From Anderseniella sp963787895 (lineage in GTDB: Bacteria > Pseudomonadota > Alphaproteobacteria > Rhizobiales > Aestuariivirgaceae), in NCBI GenBank assembly GCA_963787895.1, contig CAWBEX010000008.1, positions 558,001 through 622,000 on the forward strand: a DNA stretch of 64,000 bases, read 5' to 3'. The translations under genes and the position numbers were made by a program. Shown here in pieces: positions 18,809 through 27,348 of the stretch (positions within the stretch are counted from its first letter, which is position 1; each line of letters starts with the position of its first letter). Under the pieces are notes generated by a model. It searched no databases and had not been told where the DNA came from. It worked only from the letters and a program-made list of their open reading frames with translations.

Positions 18809-21315
18809 CTCCCGGCAGCCTGCCTTTGTGCGTCCCTCGGAGCAACCTCAGCACTGCTGATTACGGTAGTCTTTCTCTCAGCCGGGCCACGGCTTGGAAG
18901 GCGGCAAATCACGGTGGTGCCTTCGCCAAGTTTTGACATCAGCCTTACAGCTCCGCCGTGAAGTTCCACAAAGCTCTTTACCAGCGCCAGTCCCAGTCCG
19001 GGGCCTCGATGCCCGCCAGCTGCAGGTCTGGAATTGAACCTCTCAAATGCGGTTTTCTGAAAATCAGGGTCCATTCCGCGCCCATTGTCTGCCACCCACA
19101 GCAATACATCGTCCTTGTCGCGGCGTGCGCCCATACGGACCGTTGCCCCGGACGTGGAGAACCCGATTGCATTCGACAGCAGGTGCCCCAGTGTCTGATG
19201 TAGCCGCCTGCTATCCGCAATTATTGTTCCGGAATCTTCGGTGATCTCAATGCTCAGCGTCAGGTCGCGTTCCTCTATCCGGTTTTCGAATGAACTGGCC
19301 ACATTCGACATGAGATCTTCAACCCTGATTTCCTCGACACGAAGCTCCATGGCACCCGCGTCGATTGTGGTCAGATCGAGTATGGCGTCGATGACTGTGA
19401 GCAGATCATTGGATGACGCCTGGATATCCTTGATGTATTCCGCTTGCTTGGGTGCAAGATCGCCGGCGATGCCTGTTGCCAGCATGGAAGAGAACCCGAG
19501 AATCGAGTTCAGCGGAGTGCGCAATTCATACGACACATTCGACATGAAGCCGGTCTTGAGGCGATCCGCCGCTTCAAGTGCATCGTTGCGTTCGCGCAGT
19601 GCACGCTCAATACCGGAACTGGCGGTCACATCGACATAGGTGATCAGCGTGTTGCCGTCCGGCAGCGGCACGACGTTGTAGTCCAGCACCATGCCATCGG
19701 GTCGCACCAGTCTGTCGGCCAGGGGTCGACGGCTTTGCGACAACGAAGTGACAGCAAGCTTCACCTCGTCCCACATGTCCTGGTCAGGCAGAAGCTTCTT
19801 GCAAAGCCCGAAGACCTCCACCACGTGTGGCCGTGATTCGAGGAAGGTTTCGTCAAGTTGCCAGAACCGGCTGAACGTGGGATTGAACAGACGCAAGCAC
19901 CCGTCGGTACCAAACAGCGCAAGCCCCTCGTGTATGTTGTCGATCGTCTCGCGCTGCACCCCGATCAACTCATTGTAGCGGCTCTCCAGCTGTATTTTTT
20001 CCGACACGTCTTCATAAAGTACCGAGACTTCTCCTGAACGCGGTTGCTCGGAAACAACCCTCAGCGACCGGCCATCAGGCAGGTGCCAAAGCTCTTCCGG
20101 CGTGTCCATGCGCCCGTAAGAAGCCAACTGCTCTGTTTTCCAGGTGCGATAGTTTGCCTGTTCTGGAAGCTTTCGCTCTTCCCGTAGGCGGTCGAGAATT
20201 TCGCCGTGGCTGGGGCAGCTATCGAGCCACTTCGGGTCCATGTCCCACAACTCGGCGAAAGCGGAGTTGTAAAAGGTTAGCTTCTGATCAGAACTGAACG
20301 TTGCAATTGCTGCAGTAATCTTGTTGAGCGTGCTGGCGTGTGACCGGGTTTGCCGCTCCAGCTCCTTGCGGGTGTTTTCAAGCGCTGTCATGTCGAGTGC
20401 GAAGCTGGCAACATGCTTGCCAAATTTCACCTGGATCAATTCGAGCATCCGCTTTGAGCCGCCAACCACGGCTGTGCCTGAAAACACCTGGCGGCTGCTG
20501 TCCCCAGGCCGATTAACCTGCGTCATGGCATCGGTATCCACAATGGATATATTGCGCGCAAGGACTTCGTCTATGTCGGGCTGTTCAACTGCACTCAGGT
20601 AGCTGTCGTTAACCCATAGCAGGTCGCCATTGCTGTCTCGCAGGAAGATAGGAAATGGCGCCTTGTCCAGTATCGCGCTCAAACGTTCAACCTGTTGACC
20701 CAGCCTGCGTGCATCCAGCAGCAATTCCTTTGTATCGCGCCGCTCACCTGACAACGGCCTGATGCGCATGGTCGCCACGCCGCCGGCAGCGCGGCCGTCG
20801 GCCTCAATCAGTTCACCGCCAGTTGTCTTCAGTGCAATGTTGAAGGGAGATCCGGTTGAACGCAGTGTGTCGATGCAAGCCTGTACTGTCCTGATCGATT
20901 CTTCATCGAGCCATTTCGAAAAGTCTTTGGTCTCATCTGGCTTAACATCCAAGTTGATCGTGCCATGAAGACTTCCGGCCACCGCATCCGGTACGTCATT
21001 GGCCGTACGCCAGATGAACAGCAGGCTTGGTTCAGCATTGATGATGGCTTGGGCCTCGCTCAGGTCTCCTTCAAGCAGCCCAATGCGCTCTTCTGCAGAG
21101 CTTTTGCCGTTGCTCATGCGCCGCACCGCGATCAGGGCCCAGATAATGACTATCGCTGAAAGTAGTAACGTGGCTGCTGCATAGGAGCTGTCGCCAGCCA
21201 GCCCGAGCGGAGCTTCCGCATGCGCCGTGCTGGCGGCAGCGCAAAAAACAATCGCAGCTGCTGGCGCGCTGCCACAGGTTAGCAATCTGCCGGAGGATGT
21301 AAGCATGCCTCGCAA
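18805..21315 (-). CDS. divL: DivL-type tyrosine 'histidine kinase' with PAS domains
   Basis: An 836-residue membrane sensor. It has an N-terminal signal/membrane segment (about residues 10-33) and a second membrane helix near residues 45-65. Several PAS-like regions follow, then a dimerisation helix and an HATPase domain. In the H-box the phospho-acceptor His is replaced by Tyr596 (NVSYELRTPL), the mark of Caulobacter DivL, which controls CckA and so CtrA. N- and G-boxes look intact (VADNGRGMD, GPGLGLALVK). The signature and the tsaE neighbour make orthology likely. It overlaps tsaE by 4 nt and appears to head the divL-tsaE-murU-addB-addA run. Confidence 0.88.
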   Translation of the reverse strand: MRGMLTSSGRLLTCGSAPAAAIVFCAAASTAHAEAPLGLAGDSSYAAATLLLSAIVIIWALIAVRRMSNGKSSAEERIGLLEGDLSEAQAIINAEPSLLFIWRTANDVPDAVAGSLHGTINLDVKPDETKDFSKWLDEESIRTVQACIDTLRSTGSPFNIALKTTGGELIEADGRAAGGVATMRIRPLSGERRDTKELLLDARRLGQQVERLSAILDKAPFPIFLRDSNGDLLWVNDSYLSAVEQPDIDEVLARNISIVDTDAMTQVNRPGDSSRQVFSGTAVVGGSKRMLELIQVKFGKHVASFALDMTALENTRKELERQTRSHASTLNKITAAIATFSSDQKLTFYNSAFAELWDMDPKWLDSCPSHGEILDRLREERKLPEQANYRTWKTEQLASYGRMDTPEELWHLPDGRSLRVVSEQPRSGEVSVLYEDVSEKIQLESRYNELIGVQRETIDNIHEGLALFGTDGCLRLFNPTFSRFWQLDETFLESRPHVVEVFGLCKKLLPDQDMWDEVKLAVTSLSQSRRPLADRLVRPDGMVLDYNVVPLPDGNTLITYVDVTASSGIERALRERNDALEAADRLKTGFMSNVSYELRTPLNSILGFSSMLATGIAGDLAPKQAEYIKDIQASSNDLLTVIDAILDLTTIDAGAMELRVEEIRVEDLMSNVASSFENRIEERDLTLSIEITEDSGTIIADSRRLHQTLGHLLSNAIGFSTSGATVRMGARRDKDDVLLWVADNGRGMDPDFQKTAFERFNSRPAAGGHRGPGLGLALVKSFVELHGGAVRLMSKLGEGTTVICRLPSRGPAERKTTVISSAEVAPRDAQRQAAGS

Positions 21316-21455
21316 AAGTATTCTGGCCCCTGAAAAGCGAGTTTCCGTCCCAACGCGCTACTCAACAAACCCTGGTTTAGCCCGTTCAAACCCCGGCAGC
21401 GAAGCAAATCGCGAATCACCGGAAACAAAGCCCATCTTGTTATAGCTTCTCTGCA
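21316..21455. other. Intergenic region upstream of divL
   Basis: Between the divL start and the ahcY terminator. It must hold the divL promoter (minus strand). One GANTC methylation site (GAATC) is visible near 21413. I see no CtrA box and no coding frame. Confidence 0.4.
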
Positions 21456-21500
21456 CCAAAAAGCACACCGCCCGGCAGCAGTCCTTATCAGCCAGGCGGT
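21456..21500 (-). terminator. Terminator of the ptsH-ahcY run
   Basis: On the minus strand, ACCGCCTGG pairs with CCGGGCGGT (one G-U) across a 16-nt loop and is followed by GTGCTTTTTGG. It lies 33 nt after the ahcY stop and separates ahcY from divL. Confidence 0.8.
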
Positions 21501-21532
21501 AAAAATACCATGATTTGATGCGGCTTGCCCGT

Positions 21533-22933
21533 CTAGTAGCGATAGGTGTCGGGTTTGAACGGGCCTTCCGGCTTGACGCCGATATAGTCCGCCTGCTCCT
21601 TGGAAAGCTTGGTCAGCTTTGCCCCTACCTTTGCCAAATGCAGCATGGCCACTTTCTCATCCAGGTGTTTTGGCAGCACGTAGACCGAGTTCTTGTATTC
21701 TTCACCCTTGGTCCACAGCTCTATCTGGGCCAGTGTCTGGTTGGCGAACGAAGCAGACATCACAAATGATGGATGGCCTGTCGCATTGCCGAGGTTCACC
21801 AGCCTGCCTTCCGACAACAGGATCATGCGATTGCCACCTGGAAACTCGATCATGTCGACTTGTGGCTTGATGTTGGTCCACTTGAAGTTTTTCAGCCCTG
21901 CCACCTGAATCTCATTGTCGAAGTGTCCGATATTGCAGACGATCGCCATGTCCTTGACCCGACGCATCTGCTCGACAGTAAGAATGTCCTTGTTGCCTGT
22001 TGCCGTCACGACGACATCGGCACGTTCAATGTCCTCATCCAGTGTAACAACCTCAAAGCCATCCATCGCAGCCTGCAGCGCACAGATCGGGTCTACCTCG
22101 GTCACCATGACGCGCGCACCGGCACCTGCAAGCGATTGTGCTGATCCCTTACCCACATCACCGTAGCCTGCAACAATGGCAACCTTGCCGGCGAGCATGA
22201 CATCGGTGCCGCGCCTGATGGCATCGACCAGCGATTCCCGGCAACCATACTTGTTGTCGAACTTCGACTTGGTAACGCTGTCGTTGACGTTGATGGCTGG
22301 AAACGGAAGTTCGCCCTTTTTTTCGAGTTCATAAAGGCGGTGCACGCCGGTGGTCGTTTCTTCTGACACACCCTTGATTGCTGCCCGCGCCCTGGTGAAG
22401 AACCCTGGATCACGCTCCATGCGCCTTTTGATGGTCGCAAAGAAGATTTCCTCTTCCTCGTTTCCGGGGTTTGCCAGCACGGAAATATCTTTTTCGGCCT
22501 TGGCCCCGACCAGGATGTACATGGTGGCATCGCCGCCATCATCCAGAATCATGTTGGCAGTTTCACCATTTGGCCAGTCAAAGATCTTGTCGGCGAAGTC
22601 CCAGTATTCCTGCAGGGTTTCGCCCTTGTGGGCAAACACCGGAATGCCCGCGGCGGCTATGGCTGCAGCGGCGTGATCCTGCGTGGAAAAAATGTTGCAC
22701 GACGCCCAGCGCACTTCCGCGCCAAGCGCGACAAGGGTTTCAATCAGAACTGCTGTCTGGATAGTCATGTGCAGCGAGCCGGCGATACGCGCACCTTTGA
22801 GTGGTTGAGCATTGTCATACTCTTGGCGCACAGCCATCAGGCCGGGCATTTCTACCTCGGCAATGTCGATTTCCTTGCGGCCAAAATCGGCCAGCGAAAT
22901 GTCAGCTACGGCATAGTCACTAAATGCGGTCAT
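21533..22933 (-). CDS. ahcY: S-adenosylhomocysteine hydrolase
   Basis: Splits S-adenosylhomocysteine into adenosine and homocysteine, keeping methyl transfer going. The 466-residue product has NDSVTKSKFDNKYG (catalytic Lys and Asp) and the NAD-binding GYGDVGKGSA, and it ends with the conserved PDTYRY, whose Lys/Tyr tail caps the neighbour's NAD site. The start is the ATG at 22933 (MTAFSDYAVADISLADFG); 24 open codons upstream are leader. A candidate ribosome-binding AAGGA lies 11-12 nt upstream and is inside an inverted repeat (see the leader entry). Confidence 0.97.
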   Translation of the reverse strand: MTAFSDYAVADISLADFGRKEIDIAEVEMPGLMAVRQEYDNAQPLKGARIAGSLHMTIQTAVLIETLVALGAEVRWASCNIFSTQDHAAAAIAAAGIPVFAHKGETLQEYWDFADKIFDWPNGETANMILDDGGDATMYILVGAKAEKDISVLANPGNEEEEIFFATIKRRMERDPGFFTRARAAIKGVSEETTTGVHRLYELEKKGELPFPAINVNDSVTKSKFDNKYGCRESLVDAIRRGTDVMLAGKVAIVAGYGDVGKGSAQSLAGAGARVMVTEVDPICALQAAMDGFEVVTLDEDIERADVVVTATGNKDILTVEQMRRVKDMAIVCNIGHFDNEIQVAGLKNFKWTNIKPQVDMIEFPGGNRMILLSEGRLVNLGNATGHPSFVMSASFANQTLAQIELWTKGEEYKNSVYVLPKHLDEKVAMLHLAKVGAKLTKLSKEQADYIGVKPEGPFKPDTYRY

Positions 22934-22945
22934 GAGCTCGCGGGT

Positions 22946-23002
22946 CCTTGCAGGTATGGAATTGTTTCGGCGGTCTATAACAGGCTGCAAGGCCACCTGC
23001 AA
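22946..23002 (-). promoter_or_regulatory. Candidate structured 5' leader of ahcY
   Basis: In the mRNA (minus strand) the segment ACCTGCAAGG just before the start codon can form two exclusive helices. CTGCAAGG pairs perfectly with CCTTGCAG (8 bp, 31-nt loop). ACCTGCAA pairs perfectly with TTGCAGGT, 9 nt further upstream (8 bp). Both tie up part of the AAGG that is the likely ribosome-binding site. I do not recognise the conserved sequence of the SAH, SAM-II or SAM/SAH riboswitches. Pairing is seen in the sequence; regulation is inference. Confidence 0.45.
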
Positions 23003-23026
23003 CAATCACATAAACAATTCTTTATA

Positions 23027-23320
23027 TTACTTGTTTGAACTGTCTTCGTCGCGGTCTTCGCCAAATCGGTCTTCCAGCAGGGTCTCGATGGCCTGCATTG
23101 CAGCTTCCGCATCTGGTCCCTCGGCTGATATCGCTAGTTCAGCACCTGTGCTTGCAGCCAGCATCATCAGCCCCAGAATGGAGCTGCCTGGCACACTCTG
23201 GCCATCGTACGAAACGTTGACATTGGCATCGAACTGCTCGACGCATTTGACGAACTTTGCTGATGCCCTCGCATGAAGGCCGCGCCGATTGGTAATTGTA
23301 AGTTGCCTGATCAGGGTCAT
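23027..23320 (-). CDS. ptsH: Phosphocarrier protein HPr
   Basis: The small phosphate carrier of the PTS. Here it is part of a regulatory branch, because no sugar permease is near. The 97-residue product has the phospho-acceptor His16 in RGLHARAS and the HprK target Ser47 in PGSSILGLMMLA. It overlaps the EIIA gene by 4 nt. The C-terminal tail (EDRFGEDRDEDSSNK) is unusually acidic. Confidence 0.96.
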   Translation of the reverse strand: MTLIRQLTITNRRGLHARASAKFVKCVEQFDANVNVSYDGQSVPGSSILGLMMLAASTGAELAISAEGPDAEAAMQAIETLLEDRFGEDRDEDSSNK

Positions 23321-23715
23321 CTGCCAAGAAGGCTGCTTGCGAGGTTTATGTATTTGCGCCCTGCTTTTTGAGCTTCCTGCGCTGCTTCATGCAATGGCAA
23401 TGTTGTGCGTACGCTGGCCAGCTTGATCAGGGCAGGCAGGTTCATGCCGGCAAGCACTTCAACTTCACCGTCATCCATCGCCGAGATTGCCAGGTTGGAC
23501 GGCGTGCCGCCGAACATGTCAGTCAGCACTATCACTCCGCTGCCGCTTTCCACCTTGTGGATTGCTTTCAGGATGTCATTGCGGCGCTCATCACCATTGT
23601 CGTCGGGGCCGATGCCGATGACCTCCACGTCTTGTTGCGGCCCAACCACATGTTCCATGGCCCTGGCGAATTCTTCGGCCAGCTTGCCATGCGAAACCAG
23701 AACCAAACCAATCAT
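23317..23715 (-). CDS. PTS mannose-type EIIA protein
   Basis: A 132-residue EIIA-Man domain (often named ManX or PtsM/EIIA-Man in rhizobia) that takes phosphate from HPr on His9 in LVLVSHG. MFGGTPSNLA is the conserved loop. With no EIIB, EIIC or EIID in the window it is probably a regulator, not part of transport. The start at 23715 gives the canonical MIGLVLVSHG; the frame is open 32 codons earlier without homology. Confidence 0.9.
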   Translation of the reverse strand: MIGLVLVSHGKLAEEFARAMEHVVGPQQDVEVIGIGPDDNGDERRNDILKAIHKVESGSGVIVLTDMFGGTPSNLAISAMDDGEVEVLAGMNLPALIKLASVRTTLPLHEAAQEAQKAGRKYINLASSLLGR

Positions 23716-23819
23716 GAAGCAGACGCTCGCTTGTTGTTGAGTGAGCCAGCATGGCAGCTGGTGAAGTCGCAGTAGATTAACGTTTCGCGGGCTGTCTGCA
23801 AGCCCAGACACCTAGTGTT

Positions 23820-24344
23820 TCACAGTCGAATTTCGACGTCCCCGCACTGAACCTGGACGAGCAAACGGACCACCGCCGGCGCAAACGGGCTGGCAAAGTC
23901 ACAATGGTACAAGGGCAAGTCAACGCCACAAATGCAGATTTGTGAAGATGGTGGTAGACGCTCGGCGCCAGGTCCCGGAGAGTGCTGGACCACAAACTCG
24001 GCAAATGCAGTTTCGTGTTCCTTCCCCGGAAGCTTGAAGATCCCCGTTCCCCTGACCTCAAGCAGCCCGGCAATCATTGCAGGGGCCGACACGAGAAGCC
24101 TGTTGTCTTCGGCACAAGCAATGGACTGATCATCGGCGACAAGCCGTGCCGTCAGCAGGCCGCTGCCGCCGGCACCATATCCCGGCTCGTCAACAAGGCG
24201 CAGTGCCAGCGAGGACTTCCCGCTGCCGGGTGGTCCAAGCAATAGAACGCCGCAGCGCATGTTGCTGCAAACCAATTCCACACAAGTTGCGTGGATGTTC
24301 TGTACTTTCGGTGCGGGAACCGCAGCATGCGGGCCAGGCGGCAT
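23820..24344 (-). CDS. hprK: HPr kinase/phosphorylase, short alphaproteobacterial form
   Basis: Phosphorylates HPr on its regulatory serine (Ser47 of the ptsH product here). At 174 residues it is only the catalytic half; the N-terminal domain of the Gram-positive enzyme is missing, which is normal in this class. The P-loop is LLLGPPGSGKSSLAL (residues 33-47). VRGTGIFKL is part of the HprK signature. It sits between chvG (3 nt gap) and the EIIA gene, linking the ChvGI sensor to the PTS branch. Confidence 0.9.
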   Translation of the reverse strand: MPPGPHAAVPAPKVQNIHATCVELVCSNMRCGVLLLGPPGSGKSSLALRLVDEPGYGAGGSGLLTARLVADDQSIACAEDNRLLVSAPAMIAGLLEVRGTGIFKLPGKEHETAFAEFVVQHSPGPGAERLPPSSQICICGVDLPLYHCDFASPFAPAVVRLLVQVQCGDVEIRL

Positions 24345-24347
24345 GGC

Positions 24348-26171
24348 TCAGGCTCTGCTGCGTTTGGAGAATTGGGCAGATGCTCCCCTCACAGGTAACC
24401 GCACCGTGAAACAGGCGCCGATCCGGGGTGGTTCATTTTCACTGCCGTCGGCCTTGCCGTATCTGTTGCTGGCCCTGATGGTTCCGTGATGAGCCTCGAC
24501 GATCTGTCGTGAGATCGACAGGCCCAGCCCGGAATTCTTGCCGAAGGAGTTCTCCGGCCTGTCCGTGTAGAAACGCTCGAATACTCGCTCAAGATTTGCC
24601 GGGGGTATACCCGGCCCGTTATCTTCGATGGTGAACTCAACAGCAGACATCCTGCGCCGCAACGTAACCGCCACAACATCATCTGCTTGCGAGAAGGACA
24701 CGGCATTGGCGATGAGGTTGCGAGTGACCTGACCCAACCGGTTATCATGACCGCGCACCACAAATGCACCTTTGGCTGGTATGCCTGCTGGCGAGGGCTC
24801 TATCTTCAGGACCACTTTCGGATGGCGCTCCTGTCTTGTTTCGTTAGCCAGATTGACAAAGGTCTCAAGCAATTTCTGCAAGTCCACTGGCCCCGCATCA
24901 CTGCGGGCAAGTTCAGCATCGAGCCGCGATGCGTCAGAAATATCCGAAATCAGCCGGTCAAGCCGCTTGACGTCGTCTTTGACGATTGCGACCAGACGGT
25001 CGCGTTGTTCCGGTGTTCTGGCATAGCCGATCGTTTCAACCGCCGAACGCAGCGACGTCAGCGGGTTTTTCAGCTCATGGGCCACATCTGCTGCGAATGC
25101 CTCAATGGCTTCAATACGATTGTAAAGCGAGCTTGTCATTTCCCGAAGTGAAGCCGACAGGTGGCCGATTTCGTCTCGCCTGTTGGAAAAATCCGGGATC
25201 TCGACACGTTTGGCGCCGCCTGCACTTACAGCCGCGGCCGCCCCAGAGAGCCGCCGGATAGGTTCGGCAATGTGTCCAGCCATAAGCAGCGACAACATCA
25301 CCGTCACCAGTGCGGTGAACAGGAAAATGAACAAGATGATGCGCATGTCTTCGCGCAATACAGAGTCAATCTCGCCACCGGGAGTGGTCAGCACAAGCGC
25401 ACCCTGGATGGCCCGGAACCGCTGTACGGGCACGGCCACGGCAACGATGATTTCCTTGTCCTTGTTTACTCGGACAACGGAAACCGAAGCCCCGTTCAAA
25501 GCTGCTCGGATTTCCTCGAATTCAGCCCCGTTGTTCACGGTGTACTCAATCTGCTCGCGATAGCCGATGGCGAAGAACTGTTCGTTGAACCAGTCCCAAA
25601 GCTTGTCGATCACACCCTCTTCAGCTTTCCCATCGCGAGGTGGAAGGTTGATGCGCAGCACCTCGCCCCTGCCGTAGAAATAACGGCTATCAACAATCAT
25701 TGCTCCGTCGCGATCAAACAGATGGGCACGCAGATCGGTGTTCGAAACCAGCCGGCGAAGTACAGGGCCTGCCCGGTCCGGGTTGATGAGGAAGTCGGTT
25801 CGCACCGGCTGACCCGCACCGGCGGCAGCGGGATTAAGCTGCTGTTCGATCAGTTTCTCCGGGTCAATGATCAATTGATCGGTTTCTACGGAGACGGAGG
25901 AGCCGATAGCCGCTGCCATGATTTGCGCCTGGGTCATCAAGCTCTGTACCCGGCTGTCAATCAGGCTTTTGCGGCTCTGATTGAAAAACATGATGCCCAG
26001 CACAAGAATAATAAGCCCGATCAGATTGATGATCAGAATCCGGCTGGTCAGGTGTGCCGGCGCAAATCGGTGCCACCAGGCTGCTGCAGGGGTGAAGTCG
26101 GCCTCTTCTGCGCCCGCATCGCCGGATTTCACGGCCGCGGGTGTGTTCCTAATGTCCGTGTGGACAGTCAT
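24348..26171 (-). CDS. chvG: Sensor histidine kinase ChvG
   Basis: The membrane kinase of the ChvG-ChvI (ExoS-ChvI, BvrS-BvrR) system, which answers acid and envelope stress in rhizobia and Brucella. The 607-residue product has a membrane helix near residues 42-64, a periplasmic domain to about residue 275, a second helix near 278-300 and a HAMP region. The H-box is FAADVAHELKNPLTSL with His365. N- and G-boxes are IEDNGPGIP and SGLGLSISRQIVEAHHG. Downstream hprK starts 3 nt later. chvI lies upstream, 87 nt away. Confidence 0.93.
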   Translation of the reverse strand: MTVHTDIRNTPAAVKSGDAGAEEADFTPAAAWWHRFAPAHLTSRILIINLIGLIILVLGIMFFNQSRKSLIDSRVQSLMTQAQIMAAAIGSSVSVETDQLIIDPEKLIEQQLNPAAAGAGQPVRTDFLINPDRAGPVLRRLVSNTDLRAHLFDRDGAMIVDSRYFYGRGEVLRINLPPRDGKAEEGVIDKLWDWFNEQFFAIGYREQIEYTVNNGAEFEEIRAALNGASVSVVRVNKDKEIIVAVAVPVQRFRAIQGALVLTTPGGEIDSVLREDMRIILFIFLFTALVTVMLSLLMAGHIAEPIRRLSGAAAAVSAGGAKRVEIPDFSNRRDEIGHLSASLREMTSSLYNRIEAIEAFAADVAHELKNPLTSLRSAVETIGYARTPEQRDRLVAIVKDDVKRLDRLISDISDASRLDAELARSDAGPVDLQKLLETFVNLANETRQERHPKVVLKIEPSPAGIPAKGAFVVRGHDNRLGQVTRNLIANAVSFSQADDVVAVTLRRRMSAVEFTIEDNGPGIPPANLERVFERFYTDRPENSFGKNSGLGLSISRQIVEAHHGTIRASNRYGKADGSENEPPRIGACFTVRLPVRGASAQFSKRSRA

Positions 26172-26258
26172 TTCGCCGTCCCTGTTGTCGCCATCAACGG
26201 CCGAGCCTGTCTTGCTCGCAGGCTAAAGGCCATATCTGCAAGCATAGCACAATTGTGA

Positions 26259-26957
26259 TCACATTTCGCGAAAGCGGTACCCGACCCCATAAAGTGTCTC
26301 GATGGCATCGAAGTCGTCATCAACAACCTTGAATTTCTTGCGCAAACGCTTGATGTGACTGTCGATGGTTCGGTCATCCACGTAAACCTGGTCGTCATAG
26401 GCCGCGTCCATGAGGGAATCACGACTCTTTACAATGCCGGGGCGTTGCGCCAGCGCCTGAAGGATAAGAAACTCGGTCACGGTCAGTGTCACAGACTTGC
26501 CGTCCCATGTGCTGGAATGCCTGTCGGGATCCATAACCAGTCTGCCGCGTTCGATGATCTTGCTGGCCTCGCCTGGCACTTCGGTGCCCTCGCGGTTCTG
26601 TGCACGTCTGAGCACAGCCTTGACACGTTCAACCAGCAGGCGCTGGGAGAAAGGTTTCCGGATAAAGTCGTCCGCGCCCATTTTCAGGCCGAACAGCTCA
26701 TCGATCTCTTCGTCCTTCGAAGTCAGGAAGATCACCGGCAAGTCAGATTTCTGGCGCAGCCGGCGCAGCAGTTCCATTCCGTCCATGCGTGGCATCTTGA
26801 TGTCAAAGATGGCCATATCTGGCGGTGTGTCCTCAAGGCCCTGAAGCGCAGCAACGCCATCGGTATAGGTATTGGTGCTGTAGCCTTCGGCTTCCAGTGC
26901 CATGGACACGGAAGTCAGGATATGCCGGTCGTCATCAACGAGCGCAATTGTTGGCAT
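26259..26957 (-). CDS. chvI: Response regulator ChvI (OmpR family)
   Basis: Partner of ChvG. The 232-residue product has a receiver domain (acidic pocket VDDD, phospho-acceptor Asp52 in IFDIKMPRMDG, LTSKDEE, KPFSQ) and a C-terminal winged helix (TVTEFLILQALAQRPG, DRTIDSHIKRLRKKF). The ATG at 26957 follows GGGAAAA by a few nt; a TTG four codons earlier is less likely. It is divergent from pckA. Confidence 0.94.
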   Translation of the reverse strand: MPTIALVDDDRHILTSVSMALEAEGYSTNTYTDGVAALQGLEDTPPDMAIFDIKMPRMDGMELLRRLRQKSDLPVIFLTSKDEEIDELFGLKMGADDFIRKPFSQRLLVERVKAVLRRAQNREGTEVPGEASKIIERGRLVMDPDRHSSTWDGKSVTLTVTEFLILQALAQRPGIVKSRDSLMDAAYDDQVYVDDRTIDSHIKRLRKKFKVVDDDFDAIETLYGVGYRFREM

Positions 26958-27348
26958 GCGTTTTCCCAATGTATTGTCTCCGTCCTGACGTCGAGCCGTA
27001 ATCCCGGAACTGGCGCAAATTGTGGCAAAGCTTTTTCCGGTTTACCCGAAGGCAATCCAAAGGCTGAATATGGGGCTTCACACGCTGCTTAACAAGATGC
27101 CAGCCACAACTTGCCATCTGCAGTTGTTCAACATGTTGATGATATAGGACATTTGGTTACTTGAAGTTTGAGGCTGGATTGTACTATCAAAACATCTATG
27201 GGGTCCAGCGCAGGGCGAAACGCCGCGATACTGCTGCCCGTTCATCAGTCAAAAGCGAGAAAAATTGTGTTGATGCTACAGATTGGCTAGTCGGGTGGCG
27301 CAAACCCACAGCCAGCGCAGTAATCGATACCCAGACAGGAGCAGCGCC
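26958..27348. promoter_or_regulatory. chvI / pckA divergent control region
   Basis: About 390 bp with no gene. It must hold the chvI promoter (minus) and the pckA promoter (plus). A perfect 12-bp palindrome TCAACATGTTGA lies at 27128-27139. The sequence around 27100-27260 is more AT-rich than its surroundings. No hairpin terminator was seen. A short open frame (27161-27403) running into pckA has no recognisable product and was not called. Confidence 0.55.
27128..27139. promoter_or_regulatory. 12-bp perfect palindrome between chvI and pckA
   Basis: TCAACATGTTGA equals its own reverse complement. It is placed 171 nt from chvI and 210 nt from the pckA start, and could be an operator for either. 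The binding protein is unknown. Confidence 0.3.

Noticed and set aside
22934..23026. Known SAH or SAM-II/SAM-SAH riboswitch before ahcY
   Set aside because: The conserved core sequences of these classes were not found; only simple alternative helices are seen.
25161..26258. 365-codon open frame antisense to chvG
   Set aside because: A strongly conserved gene is on the other strand; the product has low-complexity shadow composition.
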